IMG/VR virus record: IMGVR_UViG_3300035698_014131
Location: 1-22,590 of that record
Strand: one strand, 5' to 3'
DNA: 22,590 bases
DNA from: a virus
The number at the start of each line of letters is the position of its first letter. Positions within the stretch are counted from its first letter, which is position 1. Positions 8,511 to 16,659 of the stretch are shown here, in pieces. The position numbers and the translations under genes were made by a program. The notes beneath the pieces were generated by a model that saw only the letters and a program-made list of their open reading frames with translations, was not told where the DNA came from and made no database searches.

Positions 8511-9029
8511 TTAATCTTTTGTGTAGAAGCTATAAGTAATCGTAGCATCAAACACCAAAGGAGCATCTTTAGTTTCGTGACCGTAAGAGATCGCTCCGAT
8601 TGCTGACAAATATGCCATTGCCATTGTATATTTGGATTTAGTCTCTCTTGCAGTATCCAACTGCGATAGAGTAACTGTACCCATATAAACTGAAGGAGCT
8701 TCCCAAACAGGTCCACCGTCTTTCTCGTATCTATAAACTTGATCCAATACACTCTTCCACTCAGTAAGAACCTCATAGTCTGCATCAATAATAAACTGAG
8801 CAGCAAGAGGTTCATACGTTGGAGTTCCTGCAAGCTTATAAGTCATACCGAAATATGAAATTGCAACTTCGTTTACAGTAAGACCCGGAAGAGCAGACGT
8901 TCTCATTGAAGCGGTAACTCTTTGAGCATCCTGCAACTGAGCGAAACATCCACCTTGGAACAAGCAATTCCAATGATACGGTCTTGCAATGTCGCTGATT
9001 TTTTCTCTAAAATCGTTTAGACTATACAT
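8511..9029 (-). CDS. Tail tube protein, gp19-like
   Basis: The protein has 172 residues, matching the usual length of T4-type tube proteins (T4 gp19 has 163). It begins MYSLNDFREKISDIARPYHW, followed by CLFQGGCF and TSALPGLTVNEVAISYFGMTY, the typical entry into the tube beta barrel. PTYEPLAAQFIIDADYEVLTEW, DQVYRY and ATITYSF complete the pattern. This subunit polymerises into the inner tube that the sheath contracts around. It follows the sheath gene by 24 nt, the gp18-gp19 order of T4. A strong terminator hairpin directly downstream would let it accumulate, in keeping with its high copy number in the virion. Confidence 0.88.
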   Translation of the reverse strand: MYSLNDFREKISDIARPYHWNCLFQGGCFAQLQDAQRVTASMRTSALPGLTVNEVAISYFGMTYKLAGTPTYEPLAAQFIIDADYEVLTEWKSVLDQVYRYEKDGGPVWEAPSVYMGTVTLSQLDTARETKSKYTMAMAYLSAIGAISYGHETKDAPLVFDATITYSFYTKD

Positions 9030-9053
9030 ATGGTCTATCCTCTTTCTATACTA

Positions 9054-11450
9054 TTAGGCTGTTGTGACTGTAGGTGTAACTCTCGTTGCAAGTTCTTGGA
9101 GATTCACACTGGATCTCGTCACGAAGAACCTCAACCAAATAAATTCAGCAACAGGTGTAGGTTTAACATATAGATCTATGTACATTTCATTCTGCTCACG
9201 AACAGTAGGTCCGTTATTCGTCTCGTCACAAACTACCAAGAACTCTTCAAGACCTCTGTTGTTCAATACCCACTGGCAGAAGTCATTCATTATTGCAGTG
9301 ACTTGCGCTCTAGTAAACTCATCATTGAATTCAAATACAAACTGCTCTGCAAGTCTACGTGCTTTACGTTTCATATAAGCAAGTAGTCTGCGAACATTAA
9401 CACGGTTCAAATAACTTTCTCTATCGAGAAGAGTCTTCTGACCATAAACTGTAATTGCACTTCGGATAACTGCAATTGGGTTAACACGGTTAGCATAAAG
9501 TGCGTCCCTCTGTGGAAGACGGAACTTCTCACGGATATCAATTGCTTCAGAGATAACCGCACGACGACTACCCGCAGGTGCCCACCAAGGATAAAAGTTC
9601 TTATCTACCCAAGTATAAATTCCTGCAATTGTACCAGAAGGAGCAATCCATCTGTAGATACCTGTATACTTATCAAATATCTTTAGACGGTTATGATAAA
9701 GTGCTGCATAACTTCCTGTACTTCCACCAAGAAGCAAACTCTCCTGCGTCCAGTTAACGATTTGGTCTACAGTAGAATATTCATTTGGAACATCAAGAAT
9801 AGCAATCGCCTCACCATTCATATCTTCTGCAAGGTTTGCAAGTTCCAATTTACCACCGAGAGGTACGTCACCTTCGATAACAATATCAATATCGATATCT
9901 GACTCACGGTAGATGTCTGCTGCTTCATAGAGTTCGCCAAGAAGCGAAACAGTTTGACCTTCACGTTCTACAGTTTCGTAGAAGTTTTCAAGTTCTCCGT
10001 CATAACCACCCTTTAGAGGAATAGGAAGAGTAGTTGTAAATGTTTCGTCCTTACCTGTAAGAGCAAGCTTTGCACGGATCAACTTGGAATTGTTGTTGAC
10101 AACCTCTTCAACATAAAGCTTATTACCATTCTCATCGAATGCATTCTCGTCTGAAGAACAACGATGATACTCTACTTCGCCCCATGAATCTGAGATAGAA
10201 TCATAAGAGAGAATGAATATACCAAACTCCTTAAGGTTCTTTGGGAGATTGTTAGGGATCAAACCAAGGAAGTCAAACTCATTAACAAGCTCTGAGTATT
10301 TTACCTTAGAGAGAACACGTTTAATACTTGGTGAAGCTGAAGTTCCCCAGTTTGCAAACTCTTCTGGTACAAATGAATCGGACTTAAGAGTTTCGCGGGG
10401 TACTGTCAAGCTGTAAGGATATCTTTTAAGTTTCTCTGCATCCTCATAACCAAGAAGGAAAACGTGATAATCGTTATAATCGTTACCGGGACCAACTGCT
10501 GTAAGAACCAAGTCTTCTTGTTTTGCTTCTTCATTGATTGTACAGTTGTAATCGAATGTATCCGTATCGTCTGGATCGTAATATTCTGGATCTGTAGTTG
10601 TACCGTGCTTATAACGAATACCACCAACCCAAGTTTCCTCAACCCAAGCGACTCTTTGCCAAGTTACTTCACCGTCTGTTGTGCTATCACCGATGACTGT
10701 ATCCCAAGCAACGATATCGTCTGATACACTACCCTTGTCGGTTCTTTCAGCAGCACTATTCCAAGCGTTTCCTACAAGACCTGCAACGATACAGCGATAA
10801 ACGTAACCATTGGGGAAGAGAGGGTCTGCAACACCGGGAGCAGTTTCACCTGAGAAGTGTTCTACTTCACCAAGAGCAGTATCTTCTATCCAACCATCAT
10901 GAACAAGATCACCAAGAGCATATTCCTTTTGACGCTCTCTAGGATATGCACGATTAAATGTATGGCGGGAGTAGAAAGCCTGAGTACATTTGGAAGAAGT
11001 GTTGTAGTAATCGTCAATATCTTGCTGAGTAACAATCGTATTAGCGTCTTGAGTTTCAAGATACTCTGTAGGATCGTTATTATAGATTACTGGATCAAGA
11101 TTCGCTACAACTGGTAGACTTCCACCATCTTCACCATCTGAATTCGCATCATAACCAATTGCTGCAACTACTGCTCTCGGTCTATCAACTACTCTTGTGA
11201 AAAGAAGTTGGGCACCACGAGCAAAATAACCACTTGCAGCAAAGAAAGTCTTTGCGGTATCAGCGTTAGGTTCACCATATGACTCGACAAATTCTCGTTC
11301 CGAGTTGACAATATCGATTTTGAATGCCGGACCTCTAGCAGCAACACCAATAAGCATAGAAACAGTGTTTACTTGGTTACTAACATGATCCGAAAGGTCA
11401 ATTTCCAATACTCTCACTGCGGGAGATAGACCAGATCTGATTGTTACCAT
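9054..11450 (-). CDS. Tail sheath protein, gp18-like
   Basis: The protein has 798 residues, longer than T4 gp18 (659). The N-terminus has the sheath signature: SPAVRVLEIDLSDHVSN, then MLIGVAARGPAF and ESYGEPNADTAKTFFAASGYFA with LLFTRVVDRPRAVVA. The conserved C-terminal domain is also clear: NRVNPIAVIRSAITVYGQKT, LNRVNVRRLLAYMKRKA, then NRGLEEFLVVCDE and the final EFIWLRFFVTRSS. These are the parts that form the handshake strands around the tube. The extra length lies mainly in about residues 105-310, which contains an acidic, surface-like insertion (DPEYYDPDDTDTFDY). A late-promoter-like element lies 46 nt upstream and the tube gene follows. Confidence 0.92.
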   Translation of the reverse strand: MVTIRSGLSPAVRVLEIDLSDHVSNQVNTVSMLIGVAARGPAFKIDIVNSEREFVESYGEPNADTAKTFFAASGYFARGAQLLFTRVVDRPRAVVAAIGYDANSDGEDGGSLPVVANLDPVIYNNDPTEYLETQDANTIVTQQDIDDYYNTSSKCTQAFYSRHTFNRAYPRERQKEYALGDLVHDGWIEDTALGEVEHFSGETAPGVADPLFPNGYVYRCIVAGLVGNAWNSAAERTDKGSVSDDIVAWDTVIGDSTTDGEVTWQRVAWVEETWVGGIRYKHGTTTDPEYYDPDDTDTFDYNCTINEEAKQEDLVLTAVGPGNDYNDYHVFLLGYEDAEKLKRYPYSLTVPRETLKSDSFVPEEFANWGTSASPSIKRVLSKVKYSELVNEFDFLGLIPNNLPKNLKEFGIFILSYDSISDSWGEVEYHRCSSDENAFDENGNKLYVEEVVNNNSKLIRAKLALTGKDETFTTTLPIPLKGGYDGELENFYETVEREGQTVSLLGELYEAADIYRESDIDIDIVIEGDVPLGGKLELANLAEDMNGEAIAILDVPNEYSTVDQIVNWTQESLLLGGSTGSYAALYHNRLKIFDKYTGIYRWIAPSGTIAGIYTWVDKNFYPWWAPAGSRRAVISEAIDIREKFRLPQRDALYANRVNPIAVIRSAITVYGQKTLLDRESYLNRVNVRRLLAYMKRKARRLAEQFVFEFNDEFTRAQVTAIMNDFCQWVLNNRGLEEFLVVCDETNNGPTVREQNEMYIDLYVKPTPVAEFIWLRFFVTRSSVNLQELATRVTPTVTTA

Positions 11451-11547
11451 ATTATTATCCTCTTCTTTCTGACGAAAGTTCTCGTATTCTATTGATATTT
11501 AGGATTATAAGTTAAACATTACCTATATTTTTTAGATAAAATCTCCT
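11451..11547 (-). promoter_or_regulatory. Intergenic leader of the sheath gene with CTAAATA element
   Basis: This 97-nt gap carries CTAAATA on the minus strand (11496-11502), about 46 nt from the sheath ATG. It is preceded by CTTATAATC, similar to CTTATAGA in front of the 8317 element. A GAGGA ribosome site lies near 11458-11462. It is likely the late promoter for the sheath-tube transcript. Confidence 0.45.
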
Positions 11548-13899
11548 CTAAACCCAATTAGGTCCAGTAATTTCTGATTCCTCTAGAATATCTGTCGCTG
11601 TAACCTCTGTAGTTTCTATAAGACTGTTGTCTAAATCGAAATCATCGTGGTTAAAAAATCTAATAGGAATTGTAAGAATTGGCCCTGCTTGTTCTGCAAT
11701 AGGCTTATAAATCCAACCTTTTATAGTAAAGTTCAATTCAGATTTCACAATTCTTCTTTCAGTGTCGGCCCACTCGATTGGTATATCTCTATTAATGTTC
11801 CCGTCAAAATCTATTCTCAATTCTCTCGGCACTTCATTTAACAGAGCAATATTTTCTTTTATCTTTACGATAATATATGGAGCAATATATGGTACAATAT
11901 TTTCACTTATTTGATGAATATGCGTTTCGTACTTCGCTAGAATCGATAAATTCATATCAATATTGTATGGAATTGGCATTCTATCATTGTATTGTTTCGA
12001 ATTCTGTTTCATTCTTCTTGTTCTGTAGTAGTTCAAAGCACGTTCGCCATCGTATGCTATGTTTGCAATCGACACACTGAATCTTGGAACCTTTGTATCA
12101 TACATTGAATCAGGATCAGTATTCTCATAGAGTTGTTCAATGAGTTTTCTTTCCTTTGGAGCATAAGTAATATCAATCATTGTTTCAACATCAGTATCCA
12201 AAGTCTCATTAGTTGATTCAGAATCTACAACCTTCATACCTTTGAAGAGAGACATGAATACAATGATTTGATTTCTAACAGATCTGTAATAGTAGTATTC
12301 TTGATTAGGTCTTCTCATTCCACTTGTAGAAGAGGAAGGTGAACGAATTTCAAAGAATACTGGATCGTCTTCTCCGAGAACAATTGAACTCGAAACAGGA
12401 CAGACTGCATCATGTGTACCTTCTTTATCAACGTTTAAGATTTTATAATCTGTACCGTCAAGAACTCGATCCTCTCCGGGATCAGTGTTACGTGCCGCTT
12501 CGTCAAAAGTTCCTACAAGATCAATATCGTAGATTTTATATGTAACATTTTTAACAACGTTTGTAATTCCGGGATCTGTATTCCTTGCAGCTTCATTAAT
12601 CTCTAGAGTTCCCTCTTTGTTTACACTTTCAATAATATATGTAACTCCGTCAAGAACATTCGCCTCGCCGGGATCTGAGCTTTCTAATCCACCCGTAAAC
12701 CCAAGACCACCCGCTATAGTATTTTTTACATTTGCAGTGAAGTCTGTCTGGTCTGTTAAGTTATCATCGTCCCAGTTACCTACGAAATCACTGCTCTTGA
12801 TTATGTCATCTCGACCTACAAACTCAAATAGCAGGCTTGCGCCGACAGGGAACTCACTGGCAACAAAAGCTCTGCCGTGTATATCATATTCTGCTGCACA
12901 ATCGGTTCCGTTGGCAAGTGCATCAGATGTTGTTTTCGCGGGCCACGGTATATCAGTATTACAGTCATAAGCCTCAGACATCCAAAGTTCTAATTCGGCA
13001 AGTGTCTTTTTAGTTCCAAGACCGTAAGTGCCAACATGATAAGATGTGGTTACAGTAGCATTAGTAACTACTGGAGTTTTCCCACAGAAAACTTCTAAGT
13101 TATTGGTAATTGTGGCCGCCCCACCTGACAAATTGTATGCTGAGTGGCAATAACTAAATGTAGAGTTCAGTGCAGTTAACGCTGCACTTTTGCACGTCAC
13201 TGCTTGCGTCGTTTGCCCTATGAAGAAACATGAATGAATATCAACAACATCTGTGGCCACGTTTGAATAAACACCATATTGCATACTATTTATAGTGCAT
13301 CTCTCATATCTAATACCGATACCCGACGCTGAACTGTCTTGATATACAAAGGTATGCCCATTCCTGCCAAGGACAGTAATATTTGAAATGACTGGTTTCT
13401 GTGTAACTCCAGACAAGTCACCACCTAGCCAATAAAACACAGTACTCACATTAAAGGTAACACCTCTACCTGCCAATATCCCTGACACGCTCCATCCAGT
13501 AGTTACTGCACCAGAAGCAAGAAACTCACCCCATCTTTGTAAATTATCAGTATTTACATATCCGACAAGCATCCTGCCACTACCATCAGTTGGCATAGCC
13601 GCTTTGCACGTTGCTACAGTGGGATAAATATTTATGCTACTGCCAACCTTCAGCATGCATCGGTCACCGGCAACCCAAGTAGATATATCACCGGCAGTAG
13701 TGACCATGAACCTACCGTCTGATTGCTCACCAAGGATAAATGACAATTGATATATCTGTGTTCTGGTATCATTTGCTATATAATCTGCAAGAGTAAATGA
13801 ATCGAATAAAGGCGCATCCCATTGTTTAGCCTTGAAGTAGATATTTTGTCCATCTATCTCGTCGATCTCAAGCATCTCACCACATAAAAAATCTGACAT
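11548..13899 (-). CDS. Fibre-like beta-helix module fused to a gp15-like tail terminator
   Basis: The protein has 783 residues in four parts. Residues 1-115 (start MSDFLCGEMLEIDEIDGQN) are nearly identical to the neighbouring fibre protein. About 120-290 looks like a right-handed beta-helix with short repeating turns (RYERCTINS, VDIHSCFFIG). About 294-365 is a shared hinge (GTKKTLAELELW...DIHGRAF...GASLLFEF). About 405-496 holds three DPG repeats. Residues from about 528 to 770 match T4 gp15, the tail terminator and sheath stabiliser: YYYYRSVRNQIIVFMSLFKG, MIDITYAPKERKLIEQL, PRFSVSIANIAYDGERALNY, PIPYNIDMNLSILAKYETHI and ENIVPYIAPY. gp15 is expected just upstream of the sheath, as here. The fusion is unusual. 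No good internal start for a separate gp15 was found. Confidence 0.8.
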   Translation of the reverse strand: MSDFLCGEMLEIDEIDGQNIYFKAKQWDAPLFDSFTLADYIANDTRTQIYQLSFILGEQSDGRFMVTTAGDISTWVAGDRCMLKVGSSINIYPTVATCKAAMPTDGSGRMLVGYVNTDNLQRWGEFLASGAVTTGWSVSGILAGRGVTFNVSTVFYWLGGDLSGVTQKPVISNITVLGRNGHTFVYQDSSASGIGIRYERCTINSMQYGVYSNVATDVVDIHSCFFIGQTTQAVTCKSAALTALNSTFSYCHSAYNLSGGAATITNNLEVFCGKTPVVTNATVTTSYHVGTYGLGTKKTLAELELWMSEAYDCNTDIPWPAKTTSDALANGTDCAAEYDIHGRAFVASEFPVGASLLFEFVGRDDIIKSSDFVGNWDDDNLTDQTDFTANVKNTIAGGLGFTGGLESSDPGEANVLDGVTYIIESVNKEGTLEINEAARNTDPGITNVVKNVTYKIYDIDLVGTFDEAARNTDPGEDRVLDGTDYKILNVDKEGTHDAVCPVSSSIVLGEDDPVFFEIRSPSSSTSGMRRPNQEYYYYRSVRNQIIVFMSLFKGMKVVDSESTNETLDTDVETMIDITYAPKERKLIEQLYENTDPDSMYDTKVPRFSVSIANIAYDGERALNYYRTRRMKQNSKQYNDRMPIPYNIDMNLSILAKYETHIHQISENIVPYIAPYIIVKIKENIALLNEVPRELRIDFDGNINRDIPIEWADTERRIVKSELNFTIKGWIYKPIAEQAGPILTIPIRFFNHDDFDLDNSLIETTEVTATDILEESEITGPNWV
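13570..13899 (-). repeat. Duplicated 5' coding block, copy 1
   Basis: About 330 nt at the start of the gp15-fusion gene, matching 15552-15881 at a constant offset of 1,982 nt. Long stretches are nearly identical in DNA, for example both contain CAACCCAAGTAGATATATCA, so third positions are conserved too. This points to recent duplication or gene conversion. Confidence 0.85.
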
Positions 13900-13907
13900 T
13901 TTTTATC

Positions 13908-15881
13908 CTATACCTGACTTGTAACTTTGGCTGAATAATATCCAATATCAATATCAACAGTTATCGAACCATCCCCAGAAAGGGTACCATCTGGTGTATC
14001 GCTCCAAACACCTCTATCCTTCACAATATAAATTTTATTTGTAGAACCTACTTCTGAACCTGTAACTGTAAAGGTCGCTGTATTGTCTCCGTTGTCTGTT
14101 ATAGTTAATGTTGGGCGATCAATATCAGGTGTTACTATCGTAGGAGTAACATAAGTTTCAGCAGAATGAGAACTATCAACAGCATTAGAGGAACGTGCAA
14201 CTCCATATAATGTATATTCGACATCGTTTGCTAATCCATATATTAATCCAGTTCCAAGGTCTGCATCAAATGCTCCAAGGAAGTTATCATTATTATCATC
14301 ATACACTAATATAACATCCCCAGTAGTGTATGAAGCTCTATTTGTAATAGACATCAGAACATTCCCACCTGTTTCTGTGTCTGTTGCTGTAAATCCAAGT
14401 GGAAGCTCTGGTGGAGTTCCTGTAGTTCCCTGTATTGAAACATTATGAATTTTATAAGTGACACTACTGTTTACATTTCCTGCTCCGGGATCTACATTAC
14501 GAGCTACCTCATCAAACAAACCAGTCTTTGAAATATTTTTAATGATATATGTAACGTCTTTTGTGACATTAGCAACACCGGGATCTGTATTTCTTGCAGA
14601 TTCGTCAAATGAACCTTCTTTGTTTATACTTTCAATAACATATGAAATTCCATCGATGACATTCGCTTCACCGGGATCTGTACTTTCAAGTGTTCCTACC
14701 AAGATACTATTTGCCCCAAAGGTAACAGGCTTTTGAACCTCTGCTACGGTAGCTTCGTGGTAATCTCCGTCACCTGCTTCTGTGACGTAGTCAGGATTTA
14801 CAAAATCAAATCTTAGGCTTGCGCCGATTGGATAGCTGCCCGCCACAAATGGTATGCCATGGATGTCGTGCGTTGCAGCGCAGTCTGTTCCTGCTCCAAG
14901 AAGATCAGACGTATCTTTTGCAGGATAGAATATGTTAGGTCTTCCTTGATAGCTTTCAGTTTTCCATGTCTCTAATTCTTCCATTGTTTTTTTTGTGCCG
15001 AGCGTGCCATCAAGGCTTACGCTCGTGGTTACTATAGCATTTTTGGGCATATAGAAATCAATATCGTTCAGGAACGAGGCGCAGTTTTTCACTATATTTG
15101 CTTTATCGTTTCCTCCAATCCCATTCTTGTTTTTGGAGAAAGTGCAATTTCTCATTGTCTGTGCAGTCATTGTGATACGAAAGCCATACGTATTACTATC
15201 GAAGTGACAAGATTCTGCCACAATCATGTGTGCGGACTGAGTATCGTTAGCGTTAAGGCCGCTATCACGACTCCCAGAGAAGATACACCTTTTGAACAAT
15301 ATCGGATAAGTCGGGTCTACTGATATGTTAAAAAATGTGGCATCAGCCGCGTGACTCATCATCTCGATGTTCTCAATAATTAGCTGACTCGTGATTCCAG
15401 AGGCGTCTCCTGTTATATTATAAAAATTTACCCAAGGATGGCAGGATATGCCGCAATCTGGCAAAACACCTATAATTGGATAACCATTTGTTGTTGATCC
15501 GATACCCTCAAACCAAGTCGTGCAATTGTTAGTGTCCTGATAACAGAGCAACATCCTGTCGCTACCATCTATAGCCATTGCGGCCTTACAAGTTGCCATT
15601 GTCGGATAAATATTTATGCTGCTGCCAACCTTCAGCATACATCTATCACCAGCAACCCAAGTAGATATATCACCGGCAGTCGTGACCATGAATCTGCCGT
15701 CTGTCTGCTCTCCAGTAATAAATGAAAGCTGATATATCTGCGACCTGTTATCGTTCGCGATAAAGTTTGATAGTGTGAAAGAATTGAACAAAGGCGCATC
15801 CCATTGTTTCGCCTTGAAGTAAACATTCTGGCCGTCTACTTCGTCAACCTCAAGCATTTCGCCGCACAAGAAGTCTGCCAT
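13908..15881 (-). CDS. Fibre-like beta-helix protein with DPG repeats and Ig/FN3-like C-terminus
   Basis: The protein has 657 residues. The first ~115 are almost the same as in the downstream fusion protein, so this looks like a virion-anchoring domain used twice. About 120-285 shows beta-helix turns (LFKRCIFSGS, IVAESCHFDSNTYGF, TMRNCTFSKNKNGIGG), as in phage tail spikes and polysaccharide-binding proteins. A hinge GTKKTMEELETW...DIHGIPF...GASLRFDF follows at about 292-360, then three DPG repeats at about 395-487. The last ~165 residues are Ser/Thr/Asp-rich beta sandwich material (TLTITDNGDNTATFTVTGS), typical of Ig- or fibronectin-like surface domains. It probably displays a host- or glycan-binding surface; no catalytic residues could be assigned. 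Confidence 0.75.
   Translation of the reverse strand: MADFLCGEMLEVDEVDGQNVYFKAKQWDAPLFNSFTLSNFIANDNRSQIYQLSFITGEQTDGRFMVTTAGDISTWVAGDRCMLKVGSSINIYPTMATCKAAMAIDGSDRMLLCYQDTNNCTTWFEGIGSTTNGYPIIGVLPDCGISCHPWVNFYNITGDASGITSQLIIENIEMMSHAADATFFNISVDPTYPILFKRCIFSGSRDSGLNANDTQSAHMIVAESCHFDSNTYGFRITMTAQTMRNCTFSKNKNGIGGNDKANIVKNCASFLNDIDFYMPKNAIVTTSVSLDGTLGTKKTMEELETWKTESYQGRPNIFYPAKDTSDLLGAGTDCAATHDIHGIPFVAGSYPIGASLRFDFVNPDYVTEAGDGDYHEATVAEVQKPVTFGANSILVGTLESTDPGEANVIDGISYVIESINKEGSFDESARNTDPGVANVTKDVTYIIKNISKTGLFDEVARNVDPGAGNVNSSVTYKIHNVSIQGTTGTPPELPLGFTATDTETGGNVLMSITNRASYTTGDVILVYDDNNDNFLGAFDADLGTGLIYGLANDVEYTLYGVARSSNAVDSSHSAETYVTPTIVTPDIDRPTLTITDNGDNTATFTVTGSEVGSTNKIYIVKDRGVWSDTPDGTLSGDGSITVDIDIGYYSAKVTSQV
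15552..15881 (-). repeat. Duplicated 5' coding block, copy 2
   Basis: The partner of 13570-13899, encoding the N-terminal ~110 residues of the fibre-like protein. Identity falls away sharply after this block, in the beta-helix part, and returns in the hinge and DPG repeats. This mosaic pattern is typical of fibre genes. Confidence 0.85.
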
Positions 15882-15890
15882 AATATATTC

Positions 15891-16154
15891 CTATAGTGAT
15901 AGTATGTGTGTGGTTAATTGTATTGGATCTAGCTCTTCAACAGGTTGTATTGCTCCTAAATCCTTACCTAGTACAGTGACTATTCCTAATGATGTTTCAA
16001 CTTCAACTTCATCAATCCAACCTATATCTTCAGATACTTCTACTTTCTCAACAATTTCGAAGATAGGATTAGTTCGAACATCTTTCCAATCAAATCCTTC
16101 TGGTCTTTGATCACAAAGCACACCATTACAGAATACTATATCGATTAGCTTCAT
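15891..16154 (-). CDS. Small phage protein of unknown function
   Basis: The protein has 87 residues, beginning MKLIDIVFCNGVLCDQRPEG, beta-rich and acidic, with no signal or membrane segment. I do not recognise it. It is the first gene after the terminator at 16205-16230 and has a late-promoter-like ATAAATA 21 nt upstream, so it probably starts the late transcript that includes the two fibre-like genes. Its stop lies 9 nt before the next start. GATAGGAGCATAAT precedes the ATG, giving a good ribosome site. Its position suggests a structural or assembly role, but nothing in the protein proves this. Confidence 0.65.
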   Translation of the reverse strand: MKLIDIVFCNGVLCDQRPEGFDWKDVRTNPIFEIVEKVEVSEDIGWIDEVEVETSLGIVTVLGKDLGAIQPVEELDPIQLTTHILSL

Positions 16155-16174
16155 ATTATGCTCCTATCTATTTG

Positions 16175-16181
16175 TATTTAT
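16175..16181 (-). promoter_or_regulatory. Late-promoter-like element ATAAATA
   Basis: The minus strand reads TCATAAATACAAATAG, 21 nt upstream of the 87-aa gene and downstream of the terminator. It differs from the T4 late box TATAAATA only at the first base (C for T). A promoter is needed here because the terminator cuts off transcription from the upstream operon. Confidence 0.5.
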
Positions 16182-16204
16182 GATAAACTCTTGCATATAT
16201 AAAT

Positions 16205-16230
16205 AAAAAACCCCAATCAAAAGACTGGGG
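16205..16230 (-). terminator. Strong rho-independent terminator of the deaminase operon
   Basis: The minus strand reads CCCCAGTC-TTTT-GATTGGGG followed directly by TTTTTT. This is an 8-bp stem (one G-T pair) with a four-base loop and a T tract. The T tract is only on the minus side, so it acts on leftward transcripts. Confidence 0.9.
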
Positions 16231-16327
16231 GTAATAAAAATTAAAGGGGTGAGGATAAAATATGATTGATATTAACACTTAAGGTGGTACTGTGTATATC
16301 CGAAATGATTTATTCTCTACCCCTTTC
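16205..16327 (-). ncRNA. Candidate small structured RNA
   Basis: Between the CCTAAATA element at 16333-16340 and the terminator at 16205-16230, a transcript of about 120 nt would contain no gene. It would form a long hairpin: GAAAGGGGT plus GAG (near 16313-16326) pairs with CTC plus ACCCCTTT (near 16243-16254), with one bulged A. The presence of an RNA is inference; it may simply be a leader or trailer. Confidence 0.25.
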
Positions 16328-16342
16328 AATCTTATTTAGGGT

Positions 16343-16657
16343 CTAATCCTCCCAATCGTGCGAAGGAATCTCATTTTTTTCATCTTTTTCTTGAGATTCT
16401 TCTAATTGGTTTGCCAGATCTATAAGCTCACAAGTCGGAACTGGAACATCATCGACCTGATATGCCACTCTATGATCTCTTGTCATCTTTGCTAAAATCG
16501 GATAATCTTTTCTTATTTCTTTCTCAGCAGCATTAAGTTCTCCGACACATAACCATTTGTGAAGTGGATAACCGTTCCCAATCGATGCTTCATCTTCGAA
16601 GACCATAGCAGTTGCAACGTGTTTCCTATAGCAGTCTAAACAAGTTTCTTGAGCCAT
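16343..16657 (-). CDS. Small phage protein with CxxC-KH motif, unknown function
   Basis: The protein has 104 residues. The N-terminus has CLDCYRKHVATAMVFEDEA followed by GYPLHKWLCVGELNAAEKE. This pattern (C-x-x-C-x-x-K-H, a helix, then G-Y-P-x-H...AE-x-E) recurs in small proteins of many phages, to my knowledge without a known function. The two cysteines (6 and 9) and H13 could bind a metal. The C-terminal third is acidic. It starts 2 nt after the stop of the 88-aa gene, which carries its ribosome site (GGAGGAG), and is the last gene before the terminator. Confidence 0.7.
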   Translation of the reverse strand: MAQETCLDCYRKHVATAMVFEDEASIGNGYPLHKWLCVGELNAAEKEIRKDYPILAKMTRDHRVAYQVDDVPVPTCELIDLANQLEESQEKDEKNEIPSHDWED

Positions 16658-16659
16658 TA

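Larger units (their letters stand above)
16155..16342. other. 188-nt intergenic region between operon end and late block
   Basis: No protein gene is visible. On the minus strand it holds, in order, CCTAAATA (16333-16340), a long-range inverted repeat, the rho-independent terminator (16205-16230) and ATAAATA (16175-16181). This is the boundary between the deaminase operon and the tail genes. Confidence 0.6.

Noticed and set aside
12280-12340. A separate start for a free gp15 inside the fusion gene
   Set aside because: The ATG before the gp15-like part (in SGMRRPNQEYY) has no convincing ribosome site, and the frame is continuous.
16252-16290. Tiny + strand frame after GGGGTGAGG
   Set aside because: Only a few codons (ATG ATT GAT ATT AAC ACT TAA); more likely part of a hairpin.
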